Of a stretch of DNA of 64,000 nt, positions 34,564 to 46,599 are shown piece after piece. The DNA is from Euphorbia lathyris. Its lineage: Eukaryota; Streptophyta; Magnoliopsida; Malpighiales; Euphorbiaceae. The stretch is taken from contig NC_088911.1 in NCBI RefSeq assembly GCF_963576675.1, forward strand, positions 33,316,256-33,380,255, given 5' to 3'. The translations under genes were made by a program, and so were the position numbers. Each line of letters opens with the position of its first letter. Position 1 is the first letter of the stretch. The notes below the pieces were generated by a model, which was given only the letters and a program-made list of their open reading frames with translations, did no database searches and was not told the DNA's origin.

Positions 34564-36326
34564 AAAAAGAAGGCAAAAGGGACCATCAATGTCATAGCAG
34601 GCGGACCTGGATACCAACCTGTGTTGAAAAAGGAAAAAACCACTGCTCTGGATAGGGCATCACTTAATCGCCCTTTTGCAGATGCTGGCTCAGAGATCTC
34701 TCCTCGTGCGGACGCCCTGCTCATTACTATGATGGTGGAAGGCTGGGAGATGAAAAGAGTGATGATTGACACCAGAAGTTCATGCAATGTCATCATAAGA
34801 GGAGCATTCGCCAAGCTTATGGTCGACCCAATCCAAGTGGAAACCACCATAGTGGACATCCTGGGAGTAACAGGGCACACCATCCAAACAAAGGGCCAGG
34901 TAACATTAGATTGTGAGTTAGCCGATGAAGATCAAATCTGGAAAGGAGATCTGGAATTCTCCATCCTGGATGGCCAGTTAGCTTACAATATCATCCTTGG
35001 GCGACCCTTTATCTCCGAAGCCGCAGCTCTCATCTCAATACGCCACTTAACTATTTACATCCCCACGGTCAAGGGAGGTGTAATGATCCGAGGAAGCCAA
35101 AAAGTGGCTCAGGAGACGTATTCGGCATCGTTAATGATTCTCCCGCAGTCTAAAGATGAAGACGAGGAAGAACTTGTCACAATGGCCTTGGGTGAAACAG
35201 AGATGTACCTCATGGCGGATGAAAAACAGGTACGGATGGCTAAAGGGCTAAAGGGAGAGATTAAAGAAGCTATCACCAAGGTTCTCCATGAGTCAGAAGA
35301 TGTCTTTGCATGGAAAGATGATATTCTTCCAAGGATTAGTCCAGATGTGATCACTCACAAACTCAACATTTACAAGGACGCGGTCCCGGTGGCACAAAAA
35401 CGAAGAAACCATGGCCCTCAGACGCAAAAGGTGATAGGAGAGGAGATCACCAAGCTCAAACGGGCGGACGCCATCGAGGAGGTACTTTATACACAGTGGT
35501 TGGCGAATGTAGTCCTCTTCAAAAAGGCAGGCAGATCATACCGCATGTGTATTGATTTCACAGATCTCAACAAAGCTTGTCCCAAAGACAACTACCCCCT
35601 ACCGTGCATTGATATCCTAGTAGATGGAACCGCAGGACACGCCATGTACTCCTTCACTGATGTGAATTTGAGTTATCACCAGATCCCGATGGAGCATTCG
35701 GATAGAATCAAAACTTCATTCGTGACACACCAAGCCACCTATTGCTTCAAAGTCATGCCCTTTGGGCTTAAGAACGTGGGTGCAACCTATCAACAGATGA
35801 TGAACAAAATATTCGAAGGAAGCAAGGGTGATAACTTTTCTGTCTATGTGGACGATATGATCATCAAAAGTACCACTGTAGAGAAGCATGCGGATGATAT
35901 AAAGGAGGTACTGGGCGTACTCCGACATCACAACATTAAATTGAATCCAGAGAAATGTACCTTTGGAGCGACATATGGAAAATTCTTAGGATTCATGATC
36001 AGCCAGAAGGGAGTGAGCCCAAACCCCGACAAGATCAAAGCAGTCTTGGAAATGAAAACGCCGCAGAATATTAGAGAAGTGCAACATCTTAACGGGCGTA
36101 TCGTAGCCTTGGGCAGGTTTATCTCGTGTTCAGCTCGACGATGCCAACCCTTTTATAAAGTGATCAAGAAGCAAAAGGCGTTTGAATGGAGTGAGGATTG
36201 TGAAAAGGCCTTCCAAGGGATCAAATGGTTTCTCACGGAACCACCCCTGATGATTCGACCCTTGAAAGGTGAGGATCTCTACATGTATGTCTCCGTTACA
36301 GATAAAGCCATTTGCACGGTCATGAT
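34564..36326 (+). pseudogene. pol: Protease and reverse transcriptase of the Tat-type element (5' part of split pol)
   Basis: The frame continues from gag beyond one TAG. The aspartic protease site reads MIDTRSS, where the family has DTGSS, so the catalytic-site Gly is changed to Arg. The reverse transcriptase follows, with FTDVNLSYHQIPM, VMPFGLKN and the YVDDM active site (35850 region). The start of the RNase H connection (AFEWSEDCEKAFQGIKW, then EDLYMYV) comes next. The frame is broken at 36326/36327 by the nested copia element; before that point it is otherwise open. The split means no full Pol can be made. Confidence 0.88.
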
Positions 36327-37650
36327 TGTTGGTCCCTTATAACGTGACAAGTTAGTTCCAAGGGGGGGATAGGAACTATCTAAAATTTTATCCGTTAAGG
36401 CTGACTTCTTTTCTTATGAAAAGGTTTACACAGCGTCACTAAGTAGATTCAAGACACAAGCTTAGTCAACTTGTGACTAAGTCTGCTTCTTTACTTGAGT
36501 CAGGAAATAGCACTTAGAGTCTATTCCTGAACTCAGCTTCTTAGTAAACTTAACTCAGCATGAGCTCTTTACTTAGTCAGTTTTCACAGCAAGCAATATA
36601 TATTAAAGGAGTTTAAAGGTTGGAAAGATATTACTCAGCAGACTTATCCTGGTTCGGCCTCTCCGCCTACGTCCAGTCCCCGGAACTCGTTCCAAGCTTT
36701 TTAAATTCTCTACTGAGCTCTTTAAAGGTAGAGCGCGAAAACTTTTACAAATAGAAGCTGAGTATAACAAGAGTACCTTCCTCTATACCTCTACTCACTC
36801 TTATATCTATGCTGAGTACTATAACCGAGTACTCAGCCTCTTCTTTCTATTCTTCTAGAAATGATAAAGTGTTTGTCCTAAACAACGATTGCTAAGACAC
36901 TTTAGATGATTGGAAATCACTCTAGACTTTTACATAATAATATGGAAATTGGTGTAAGGTATTTGCTTTCCTTTTCTCACAGAATCTTCGAGTATGAATT
37001 TGGTCAGCGTTTCGACTGCTTGAAGTTCTGTATCGATTGAAGCAAATGGATGGCCTTTATATAGTGACACTTGAGGCACCTGGTCATTTCGAATTTCGAA
37101 ATAACCGTTGGAGGGAAACAGCTTCCTGTCGTTGTCACTCTGGGCGTGCTCAGCGTCGTTGGCCAATAGGATTCACGCATCTTCTGTCTTCGTCAGTCTT
37201 TGGCAGAATGTTTCAACATTTAAGGAAAAGTCCACGAGATAGCTTTCTGCGCCTTCTGAACTTTTCCCAAAGTAGAAATACTTTGTCTAGAAGTTGAACA
37301 TTGCCTGCCGCTGTCCAGACTGCTTTGTCGTCCAACTCAGCAGCTTCTACTTGAAGCTTTTGCCATGAAGGCTTCTCGATCCTTCTCTTGCTGAGTCGTC
37401 GTTTTAGTTGATACGGCTTCGTTTTGAACTCTTGGGCCGAATGGTATTGATGTGTTGACTTGGGCTTGACTTCCACTTTATGGGCCTTTGGGCTTTTTAA
37501 TCTCAATGTCTTATACACAATTCAACTCAACATTGAACAAACACATTAGTGTAATAAATAAAAGCATTTTAAATTTAATGTGTTAGAATATTTTTATCAT
37601 TACTTAAATAATTTTGTCAAATCAAAATCATGTGGAAATGTGTTTCAATA
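36327..37650 (-). repeat. 3' LTR of the SIRE-like element
   Basis: On the + strand it begins TGTTGGTCCC and ends TTTCAATA, whereas the other copy ends TTTCAACA, so the terminal CA/TG has one mutation. About 35 substitutions separate it from the other LTR by eye (about 2.6 percent). A 78-aa frame (37166-36930) and an 86-aa frame are shared by both LTRs but sit in LTR sequence and are not supported as genes. Confidence 0.9.
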
Positions 37651-38198
37651 AACTCCCCCATTTTGATGTTGGCAAAAATATTCAGTCGAAGAACTCAGTG
37701 TTGAGCTCCCCCATGATAGTTGACTTTATTTTATCAAATAACTCCCTCGTAAGGGTTGAGCTACTGACTTAGTTTTACTCAAAACATTTTCAAGGTTTAA
37801 TTGAGTAAGTCTAAGGTCAGTTTTCAGAGATAGGTCAGCTCATGGAACATATTCTATTTAACTCAGTTTTACGCGGAAGGTTTAAATATCAGAGAGCGCT
37901 GAGTATGCTTTGTTTCAATGAGTTTTAGTTAAGTGGACATATAAGAAGTGGTCAACATGCATGATCAACACAGCAGACATATCATCAATTAATATAGACA
38001 GTGTAGCACAGTTGATTTAATGAAGATGCGTTTTAACAAATTATATCAATCACTTAAGTAAGCATCGCATAAGAGTAGTCAGTATGATAGAGATGTATAT
38101 AATTTGTTTTGAATTTAAAGTCAGCACAACAGGGTTCACAAAAAGAACACAGATATAAAGGTTCAAAAAGCTAGCTATCCTAGATAGTACAAATTAAG
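37651..38198 (-). other. Polypurine tract and spacer of the SIRE-like element
   Basis: Right next to the LTR, the - strand reads AAAATGGGGGAGTT (about 37651-37664), the expected polypurine tract for plus-strand priming. The rest is noncoding spacer rich in TCAGC/GCTGA words and contains a second CAACACTGAGTTCTTCG-like A/G-rich stretch. No gene is seen. Confidence 0.7.
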
Positions 38199-41198
38199 CT
38201 ACTTTTGTTTGCCCTTGCCCTTGTGTTGCGGCTGACTAACTGAGGCTTGCTGAGTTCTTGGGGCTTGTTCTTTCTCCCCCGTTTTGCCATCATCAGGTTT
38301 GGGAATGAAGGTGGCTTCAATTGCAGCTTGAGTTAGGCGTTGAGAAAATGCCTTTAGCTTTCTCGTGCTTTCATTCATTCCGTCAAAGATTGGAACACCA
38401 TCATCCACAATGGATTGAGGAATTCCGATAGATGCAGCACTCAGCATACTCAAAACAGCGGCTTGAGACTTGCCAATCCAGTGCATGGTTTCAGTGAGCA
38501 TGGCAAAGGCTTGATGAAACATCTTTAGCAAAGAGGAGTCATAATACTCACGTTGAGCGTTGATTTGGCGCACATTGCTGAAAGTTGCTCGAGAATACTT
38601 CAGAATCTCGTTGGTTTTAAGCTCGTCAGTTGCCATCTCTTGTCTGTTTAAGTTCAGCAAACGCACAGCCTCGCTAATTTGCTCAATAGAGCACTGAGAG
38701 GAGGTGGAAAGCTGGTGATTGGTTTTCTCTTGCTCAGTGTGAAGCTGGATGAAGAGATGATATATTTCGGCAGAAGTGGCATATGCTGAGTTCGCAGCTG
38801 ACAGTTGATGAAACTCCCTTTGTAGTGAGTTTATATGGTTGACCATGGTCAGCTGGAGTTCGGCCAGCTTTATAATAGAGTCCTGCCTGGGCTGTTGAGA
38901 TTGTAGCGTAGTCATGACACTCAAAAGATCCTTCATACCTTTGATCTCAGTGAGAAGCTGAGTGACAGACGAAAATGGAGTTGTCTCAACAGTGTTAGAT
39001 TCAGCGGCATTGGTACTTGATTGATGGAGGTCCTGGATGAGAGCTTGAGCTGAGTCAACAATTCTTCGACCAGACTCAGAGGCAATGAGGTAGCTAAAGG
39101 ATCCATCTTGTGTTGGCCCAAATGCCGGAAGAGGAGTAGAACCGAATAAGGGCAGTGTTTGGTTCTACTCGTCATTGGAAGGCCCAACATTATCAGCGGC
39201 TGGCCTGGAATTAGTATTGTCAGTGGAAACTGACTGAATCTGATTCTGCTCATTGAGTTGGGGAAGTGGAGGATCAGCAGAAAGAGTTGCTTGCTCAGTG
39301 TCAGGTTGAAGCTGACTAGGTGATGGAATGTTAGGAAGTTCAGTGTCCACCTGAGCAGGAAATTCCTTAGCTTGCTCAACAGTTTGAGGAGCAGAATCTT
39401 CGAGTACTTGCTCGGCATTATTTTGGTTGGCGGAAGCATTTAAGTCGGCATGTTCCTTCGGAGAAACAGAGGCTTGATTTTCTTGTTGCTCTGGCTGAGA
39501 CTCAGGAAGGTTGGAGAAGTATTTAAGATGGACCTCGGTAAGGTCAGAGATCTCATCTCTCAGCGGTGAATCACCCATGAGATCAATAACAGGTGTTCTA
39601 AAAGCTTTCTTCTTTCTCAGTCTCCTAAGCTTCGGAGGAGTAGGGTCACAGGGAATAGACTCAATGGAGTCAGTGGGTGAGGCTTCCCTTTGAACAGCAG
39701 GAGCATCTACTATGTGCTCAGTTTCTTCTTCATCAACCAACTCAGTGTTGATTGGTTCAAGATGCTCATCATCTGCTGGTTCCTCAGTGTCATCCTGACC
39801 ACTTTCTTCTTCTTCTTCAGACTCATCATCCAGTTCTTCTTCTTCTAACTGGTCATCCAACTCTTCTTCAACAAACTGACCACCTAATTGGTCTTGGTCT
39901 TGGTCTTGTTCTTCCTCAACCTGTTGCTCAGCGTCAATCCCTTGACTCTGTGCATAATGTGAGTTAGGAGGAACGACGACATCTGTTGGCATGGCCTCAA
40001 TAGGTCTTAACTCAAAGTTGAGCTTCTTCCTCTTCCTTAATGGTTAGTCAGCAACCTCTCTTTCTTCTGTCTCAGGCTCAACTTGCCTAGGTCTTTTCTC
40101 AGCTGACCTAGATCCACCCTGACCGGGTTGAATCTGAGGCTTAGTTCCTCCACAGAAAAATTTCATCTTCTTTGGAGCAGAAGCAACTCCTTTAGAGGTG
40201 CTTTGCACAGTTTTCCTCTTTCTTTGCGCTCTGCCCTTTCGAGTCACAACCCCCTCAGTGTTTGCCCCCTCAGCATTCTAGACAGCTTCTCCTTTTCCTT
40301 TTTTCGCCATAATTGGTAGGTCATATGCCAAACCAAATAGGTCAGCAGCTGTAATTTCGGTTCCCCGAACTTGGATTTCCGCAACCGTGTCCACCTTGTG
40401 ATCCTGGAGGATTCGAGTGATGAAGGAGCCCAGCCTAAGGGTTCCTGTACTTCGTAGAAACCCATCGATTATGAAGACAGGCATATTTATCGGCGTGTAG
40501 TTCAGCATGTGCCATATAAAACACTGCTCGAAGTTGGTTGCTGAGTTGGTGCAGTTGATTTTAGGGTAGAGGAAATTTGTCAGTATGTAATGGGCCATCT
40601 TTTGATGCTGACCCATGGAAGTGCTTGAAATTTCACCTACATGACCCTCAGGTTTGCAGAAGGTCTGAACGTAGTCGGTTTTCTCATGGTCACCGGATTT
40701 ACGAAGTATAGCTCCTTCGTTTTTCAGTTTGAACAATGAGGCTAGATATGCTGGGTTGATGGAGATGTTCTTTCCTCAAACATGAGTCGCTAGGTAGTTC
40801 CTGTTATCATTGGCGACTTTCAGGTTTGCGTAGAATTCTCGTACCAACTCAGGGTAAGTAGGATCCCGAACTGAGAACAGCTCGGTCCAACCATTGTTCT
40901 TGATCCACTCACAGAAAGGCTGCTCGGCATCCACGAATACTTGTGAGAACCACCGCGAGTGGTCAATCTTCCACCCCCTCACACTCTCGAAGACCTGAGT
41001 GTAGGTGCGTTCTACTACTTTCTTACCCTTGTCCTTTTGCTGTTGTTTTCGTTTGGAAGAGGTGGCTTGGACAGCTTGAGCTTTCTTGCTCGGCGTAGTA
41101 GCTCCAGCGTGATTACGCTGAGTAGGAGAAGTGGGATTGTCATCGGAGCGGTTATGGGAGAGACCGGCATCGGAGATGTTCAGAGAAATTTTAGTCAT
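38199..41198 (-). pseudogene. Third frame (extra ORF after pol) of the SIRE-like element
   Basis: From ATG at 41198 to the stop at 38199 is exactly 1,000 codons in one frame, broken only by four in-frame stops at 40776-40778 (TGA), 40278-40280 (TAG), 40044-40046 (TAA) and 39165-39167 (TAG). The N-terminal third (with FCEWIKNNGWTELF and LVREFYANLKVAN) resembles the 'putative plant transposon protein' domain found in extra frames of large plant retroelements. The middle is Lys/Arg-rich and then highly acidic (EEE, DQDQDQ and ELDD runs). The last 245 aa look helical, with coiled-coil potential. Its function is unknown; SIRE elements have an env-like gene at this place. Confidence 0.7.
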
Positions 41199-41672
41199 TT
41201 TCTCAGATAAGTTTTTAGGAGGTTTGGGAACTTTGAGGGAGAGAGTATGAATGCCAACGATTTCTAAGCGTAAAGAAATAGAAGTGGGAATTCATCCACT
41301 ATTTATAGAGATGTTGAGTTAATCCAAGGCGTTGAGTAGTCCGTTTTGCCTCGAGATTCTCAATCGATAAAGATTCTGGCATTTATGACACATACGGCGC
41401 GTGTGTTTTCTAATTATAGCCTATACGTCATCCTATGTGGCTATTTAATTCGCGTGCTTTGCATTAAAGTTTGCAACGGCTCTTCACTCAGTGTTAAGAA
41501 TTTCAGGCGTTTAAAATTCTGAGTAGTCAGTGTTATGCAGAGGAATCGATCTTATGCGTAGTAACTCAACTTGAGATAGATACTCAGCATATATATATTT
41601 ATCTAATCAGCATGTAATAGCACAAATCATTCAGCATGGTAATTTACTCAGCATGCATACTATACTTGAAAT

Positions 41673-44600
41673 TTATTGAAGAGGATTAAACATACCAATG
41701 GCTTCTCTAAGTATGTTGAATTGCTCATGATCCAGTGGCTTTGTGAAGATATCAGCAAGCTGTTCATCCGTTGGGACATAGGTCAGCTTGATCTCGCCCT
41801 TGAGTACATGGTCTCTAATGAAGTGATGTCTGATGCTGACATGCTTCATCCTGCTGTGCTGGATTGGGTTTTTTGATAGATCAATTGCACTTTTGTTGTC
41901 ACATTTGACTTCAATTGTCTTAGTTTGAACACCATAATCTTCAAGTTGTTGCTTAATCCATAGGACTTGAGCAACACAGCTTCTAGCAGCAATGTACTCA
42001 GCTTCAGTGGTTGACAGGGCTACCGACGCCTGCTTCTTGCTGAACCAGGACACAAGACAGCTCCCAAGGAAGTGGCATCCTCCTGAGGTGCTTTTTCGTT
42101 CAAGCTTGTCTCGTCCGTAGTCAGTGTTAGTGTATCCAATGAGTGTGAAGTCATGAGTATTGGGATACCACAAACCTGCATTCACTGAGCCTTGCAAATA
42201 TCTAAGGATTTTTTTACAGCTATGTAATGAGATTCCTTAGGGTTAGATTGATATCTAGCATAATAACATACTGAGAACTGAATGTCCGGCCTACTAGCAG
42301 TTAAGTAAAGTAGAGAACCAATCATACCTCGGTACAGTCTGTTGTCTACTGACTTACCATTCTCATCAGCGCAGAGGACACTGTCAGTGCCCATTGGTGT
42401 AGATATTGACTTACAGTTTTCAAGTTCATACTTCTTCAATATCTCCTTGGCATACTTAGTTTGACTGATGAAGATGTCATTTTTCCCTTGTTTGATTTGA
42501 AGTCCAAGGAAGAAGTTGAGTTCTCCCATCATTGACATTTCAAACTCAGTCTGCATCTGCTTACTAAATTCCTTGCACATTGACTCGTTAGTGGCACCAA
42601 AAACAATGTCATCAACATATATTTGAGCCAGCAGGGTATCTTTACCCTTTCTCTTAATGAATAAGGTTGTATCAGCTTTACCTCTGACATAATTTCTAGT
42701 CAGCAGGAAACTGGTCAGCCTCTGATACCAAGCACGTGGTGCTTGCTTGAGGCCATACAGAGCCTTTTTGAGCTTATAAACGTGGTTTGGAAATTTAGGA
42801 TCCTCAAACCCTGGAGGCTGATTAACATAAACTTCCTCGTTTATAACTCCATTAAGGAATGCACTTTTAACATCCATTTGAAACAGTTTAAAGTTCATAT
42901 AGCTTGCATATGCACATAAAATTCTAATAGCCTCTAGCCTTGCCACTGGGGCAAAGGTCTCACCGTAGTCACTACCTTATTCCTGAATGTAGCCCTGAGC
43001 TACAAATCTTGCTTTGTTTCTGACCACGTTCCCTTGTTCATCCAGCTTGTTACGGAAGACCCATCTTGTTCCTATGGTCTTCTGACTTCTTGGTTTTGGC
43101 ACTAGATCCCATACTTCATTTCGTCTGAACAGATCAAGTTCTTCTTGCATTGCATTCATCCAGAATTGATCATACTCAACTTCAGCGAAATTCTTTGGCT
43201 CCTGGATAGAGACGAACGCTACGTTGCTGAGGTATCTCCTGAGTTGATTCCTCATCATCAGGGTATTCTCAGCGGCATCAAGAATGGCACTCTCTGAGTG
43301 ACCTCTTAGTATCCTAATCTCCTTTGGTAGATTGATGTCTTGCGCTGGTTGTGTTTCAACAATCTCTGCAGGTGTAGTTTGGTCAGTGAAAGTAATTTTA
43401 GTTTCACCTTTACCTTTGGTCAGCCCTTGAGAAAATGACTCAGCGGCAGTTTCTTGGTCAGCGGGTGATGGTGTTGAGTGTGGATCATGCTCGGTCAGCG
43501 GCTGGTATCTTCCTGCAGGGTTAGTTTCATCGAACTCAACATGTACTGACTCTTCTAAGACTTGAGTTCGTTTATTGAAAACTCTGTATGCTTTGCTGTT
43601 TGTTTAGTAGCCTAAAAAGATAGCCTCATCAGCTTTTGAGTCAAATTTATCTAGGCTGTTTTTAGTGTTCAAGATAAAGCATTTACAACCAAAGGCACGA
43701 AAGTATCCAATGTTGGGCTTTCGTCCTTTCCAAAGTTCATAGGGGGTTTTCTTTAATATAGGTCTAACTAGAGCCCTATTAAGAATGTAACACGCTGTGT
43801 TAACAGCTTCTCCCCAAAAGTACTTTGGAAGCCTATGCTCACTCAGCATTGTCCTGACTATTTCAACCAAGGTTCTGTTTTTCCTTTCAACAACCCCATT
43901 TTGTTGAGGCGTTCTAGGAGCAGAGAAATTATGGTCAATGTCGTTGGTTTCACAGAATTCAACAAACTTTTGGTTCTTGAATTCTCCACCATTATCACTT
44001 CGGATGTGAGATAACTTAAGGTCTTTATCATTTTCAAGTTTTCTTACTAAATTTGAGAACGTCTCAAAGGTTTCATCATTGCTACTCAGCAAGATGATCC
44101 AAGTGTACCGAGAAAAGTCATCTACAATGACCAAGGAAAATCTTCTTCCACCCAAGCTCAGCGGCTGGACTGGACCGAAGAGATCCAAGTGTAGTAACTC
44201 TAATGGACGCTTAGTTGAGACAATGTTTTTACTATGAAAAGATTGTTTGGTTTGTTTTCTAGCTTGGCAAGCGTGGCATAATTGATTTTTTTTCAAATTT
44301 AAGTTCTGGCAGACCCTCAACCAATTGCTTTCTTGCTAATTTGGCCAGGAGGTCCATGCTTACATGACCAAGTCTCCTGTGCCATAGCCAGGAATTTTCT
44401 TCCTTTGACACTAAGCATACAGTTTTTGAAAACTTCTTTTCCAAGTTCAGCATAAAGACATTATCAATACGAGGGGCAATTAAAATTAACTCATTTGTTT
44501 TACCCTCAAATATTTTACATCCAGTGTCATCAAATATAACTTTTCTCCCATTGTCACATAGCTGAGCTACGCTGAGTAAGTTATATTTGAGTCCACTGAC

Positions 44601-44948
44601 TAGGGAGACTGACTCAATAGTAGGATTGCCACCAATAGTTCCTGACTCTACTATCTTACCCTTCTTGTTGTCTCCAAAACTTACACTTCCTCCTCGTTTA
44701 CGCACAAACGTGATGAACTGAGTTTCATCACCAGTCATATGCCTCGAGCATGCGCTGTCAATGTACCACATCTTTGACTTCTCAGCACACCTCAAGCTTA
44801 CCTGCAATATAGCTAGTTGCTTTTTGGGTCCTTGCTTGTTAGGTTCAACATGTAAAGCATCATATTTCATTTTATGACGACACACTTGGACAGTGTGTCC
44901 ATTCTTTCCACAGAAGTCACAGCTGACCTTCTGTTTAGGATGTCTCAC
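41673..44948 (-). pseudogene. pol: Pol of the SIRE-like element: protease, integrase, reverse transcriptase, RNase H
   Basis: Read on the - strand. Protease site DSACSRHMTG (44740 region). Gag-pre-integrase LWHRRLGHVSMDLLAKL. Integrase with LDLFGPVQP, SDNGGEF and PQQNGVVERKNRT, giving its D, D and E residues. RVT_2 with [22 protein letters not shown] and active site YVDD (about 42610). RNase H with TEAEYIAA and HIRHHFIRDH-like FIRDHVLKGE, ending ADIFTKPLD. Breaks: frame changes near 44300 and 42190, and stops at 43604-43606 and 42977-42979. All core domains are present but no single open frame remains. Confidence 0.9.
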
Positions 44949-44989
44949 TGACTGGTCAGCACCCTAGTGCTGAGCGTGCCAGCACACCT

Positions 44990-46537
44990 TTATGGTGTGT
45001 CCTTTCTTCCCACAGAAGTCACACTGGACATTCTGCTGAGGTTCCATCTCTGCTGACTAGTACTTCGGTACTCAGTGTTCAGAGGATTGTTTCTTTTATT
45101 CGGAACCTTAAGTTGGTTTTGAATTGATGTGACGTCCTTTCTCAGTTTCTTAGAATCTGATTGGACCTTAGTGACAAACTTTTGCATGATTTCTACATTA
45201 CTATGCAAAATCGAAGTGTCCTGGAGAATATATCGAAGGTCACTCAGTTTGACCTCCTCAACCTCGTCACATCGCCTGCTGAGTGCTCTAACCTTTTTAT
45301 TACACTTTTTGACAAGTGTGTAGAGGTCACTTAGGGCATTAACCATTTCATTTCTGAGCAAGGGTAGTGACATTACCTCAGTTGAATGTTCCTCATCGTC
45401 CGATGCAATGGAGGGGTCAGCATGCTCAGAAACACATGGCTCAGCAAGTTCATCATCCATGAAACAAATCTTTGCTAACTCAGTGGCATCAGCTTCTGAT
45501 GATGATGAATCATCACTATCACTCCAGGTTTCCACCATTACATTCTTTCCGTTCTTCCTTTCTTTCCTCAGTGAGGGACAGCTTGACTTGATATGGCCAG
45601 TTTGATGACATTCAAAGCATGTAATGGTCTTTGAGCTGTCCTTCTTGTACTTGCTGTCGCTAGAGTCAGCTTTGTACTTATCAAACTTCTTGTAAGGCTT
45701 CTTAGAATATTTGTCATTCTTTTTGAACAGCCTTTTCATCTTTCTAGTGAACATAGCCATTTCTTCATCGTCTGTTGAGCTCCCATCAGTGGAGTCAGCT
45801 TTCATGACAAGAGACTTTTGCTTCTTGTCTTCAGACTTTTCCTTCACCTCGAAATTCTTCATTGAGATCTCATGGGTCAGCAGTGAGCCAATGAGTTCAT
45901 CATACTTGTAGGTGGTTAAGTCTTGAGCTTCCTCAACAACAGTTTTCTTTGCTTGCCAGCTTTTAGGAAGACTCCTAAGAATCTTATTGACTTGCTCTTC
46001 CTCAGTAAAGATCTTTCCAAGTCTCTTGAGCTCGTTGATGATGTTTGTGAACCTTGCGTTCATGTCAGAGATTCATTCATCATCATTCATTTTGAACAGC
46101 TCGTACAACCTCATGTGCTGGTTGACTTTGGATTCCTTCACCTTGTTGGTTCCTTCATAGGTAACCTCAAGCTTCTTCCAGATCTCCTGCGCTGACCCAT
46201 AACCTGAAATCTTGTTGTATTCTACAGCATCTAACGCACAGTGAAGCATGTTTATAGCCGAAGCATGATTTTGTAGCTTCTTGAGATCATCCTCTGTCCA
46301 TCTAGTCTCAGCTTTGACAACCGTTTGGCTATCAATAGTTTCAACAGGAACAAATGGGCATTGGACTATAAATAGCCATGCGCTCATGTTTGTTGCCTGG
46401 ATGAAATTTTTCATTCTATTCTTCCAAAATGCATAGTTAGACCCGAAGAATAGAGGAGGCCGAGTTATAGACAGACCCTCAGGCAGAATCTGAGTTGTCA
46501 GATTTCCTGGGAGAAACCGAGTGTTGTTCTCAGCCAT
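44990..46537 (-). pseudogene. gag: Gag of the SIRE-like element
   Basis: Starts at ATG 46537. The gag domain (PPLFFGSNYAFWKNRMKNFI, KLEVTYEGTNKVKESKV) runs to an in-frame TGA at 46070-46072 and then on in the same frame (NARFTNIINELKRLGK, LRSLPKSWQAKK). A CCHC zinc knuckle CFECHQTGHIKSSC (about 45600) follows. After an apparent frame change near 45050, two further knuckles (CDFCGKKGHTIKVC and CDFCGKNGHTVQVC, 45020 and 44930) flank an in-frame TAG. The product would be truncated. Confidence 0.85.
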
Positions 46538-46585
46538 AGTGGGGATCAGCTCAAGGTAGTTAAACCTTGCACAGTGAGCTTTTAA

Positions 46586-46597
46586 GCTCTGATACCA
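46586..46597 (-). other. Primer-binding site of the SIRE-like element
   Basis: On the - strand, TGGTATCAGAGC lies two bases inside the 5' LTR. It is complementary to the 3' end of initiator methionine tRNA, the usual primer of plant copia elements. It fixes the orientation of the element as - strand. Confidence 0.9.
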
Positions 46598-46599
46598 CT

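Noticed and set aside
36930..37297. Conserved 78-aa and 86-aa frames found in both LTRs of the SIRE-like element (also 47202-47569)
   Set aside because: They are identical because the LTRs are identical by origin. They lie opposite each other on both strands and match no known LTR-encoded protein.
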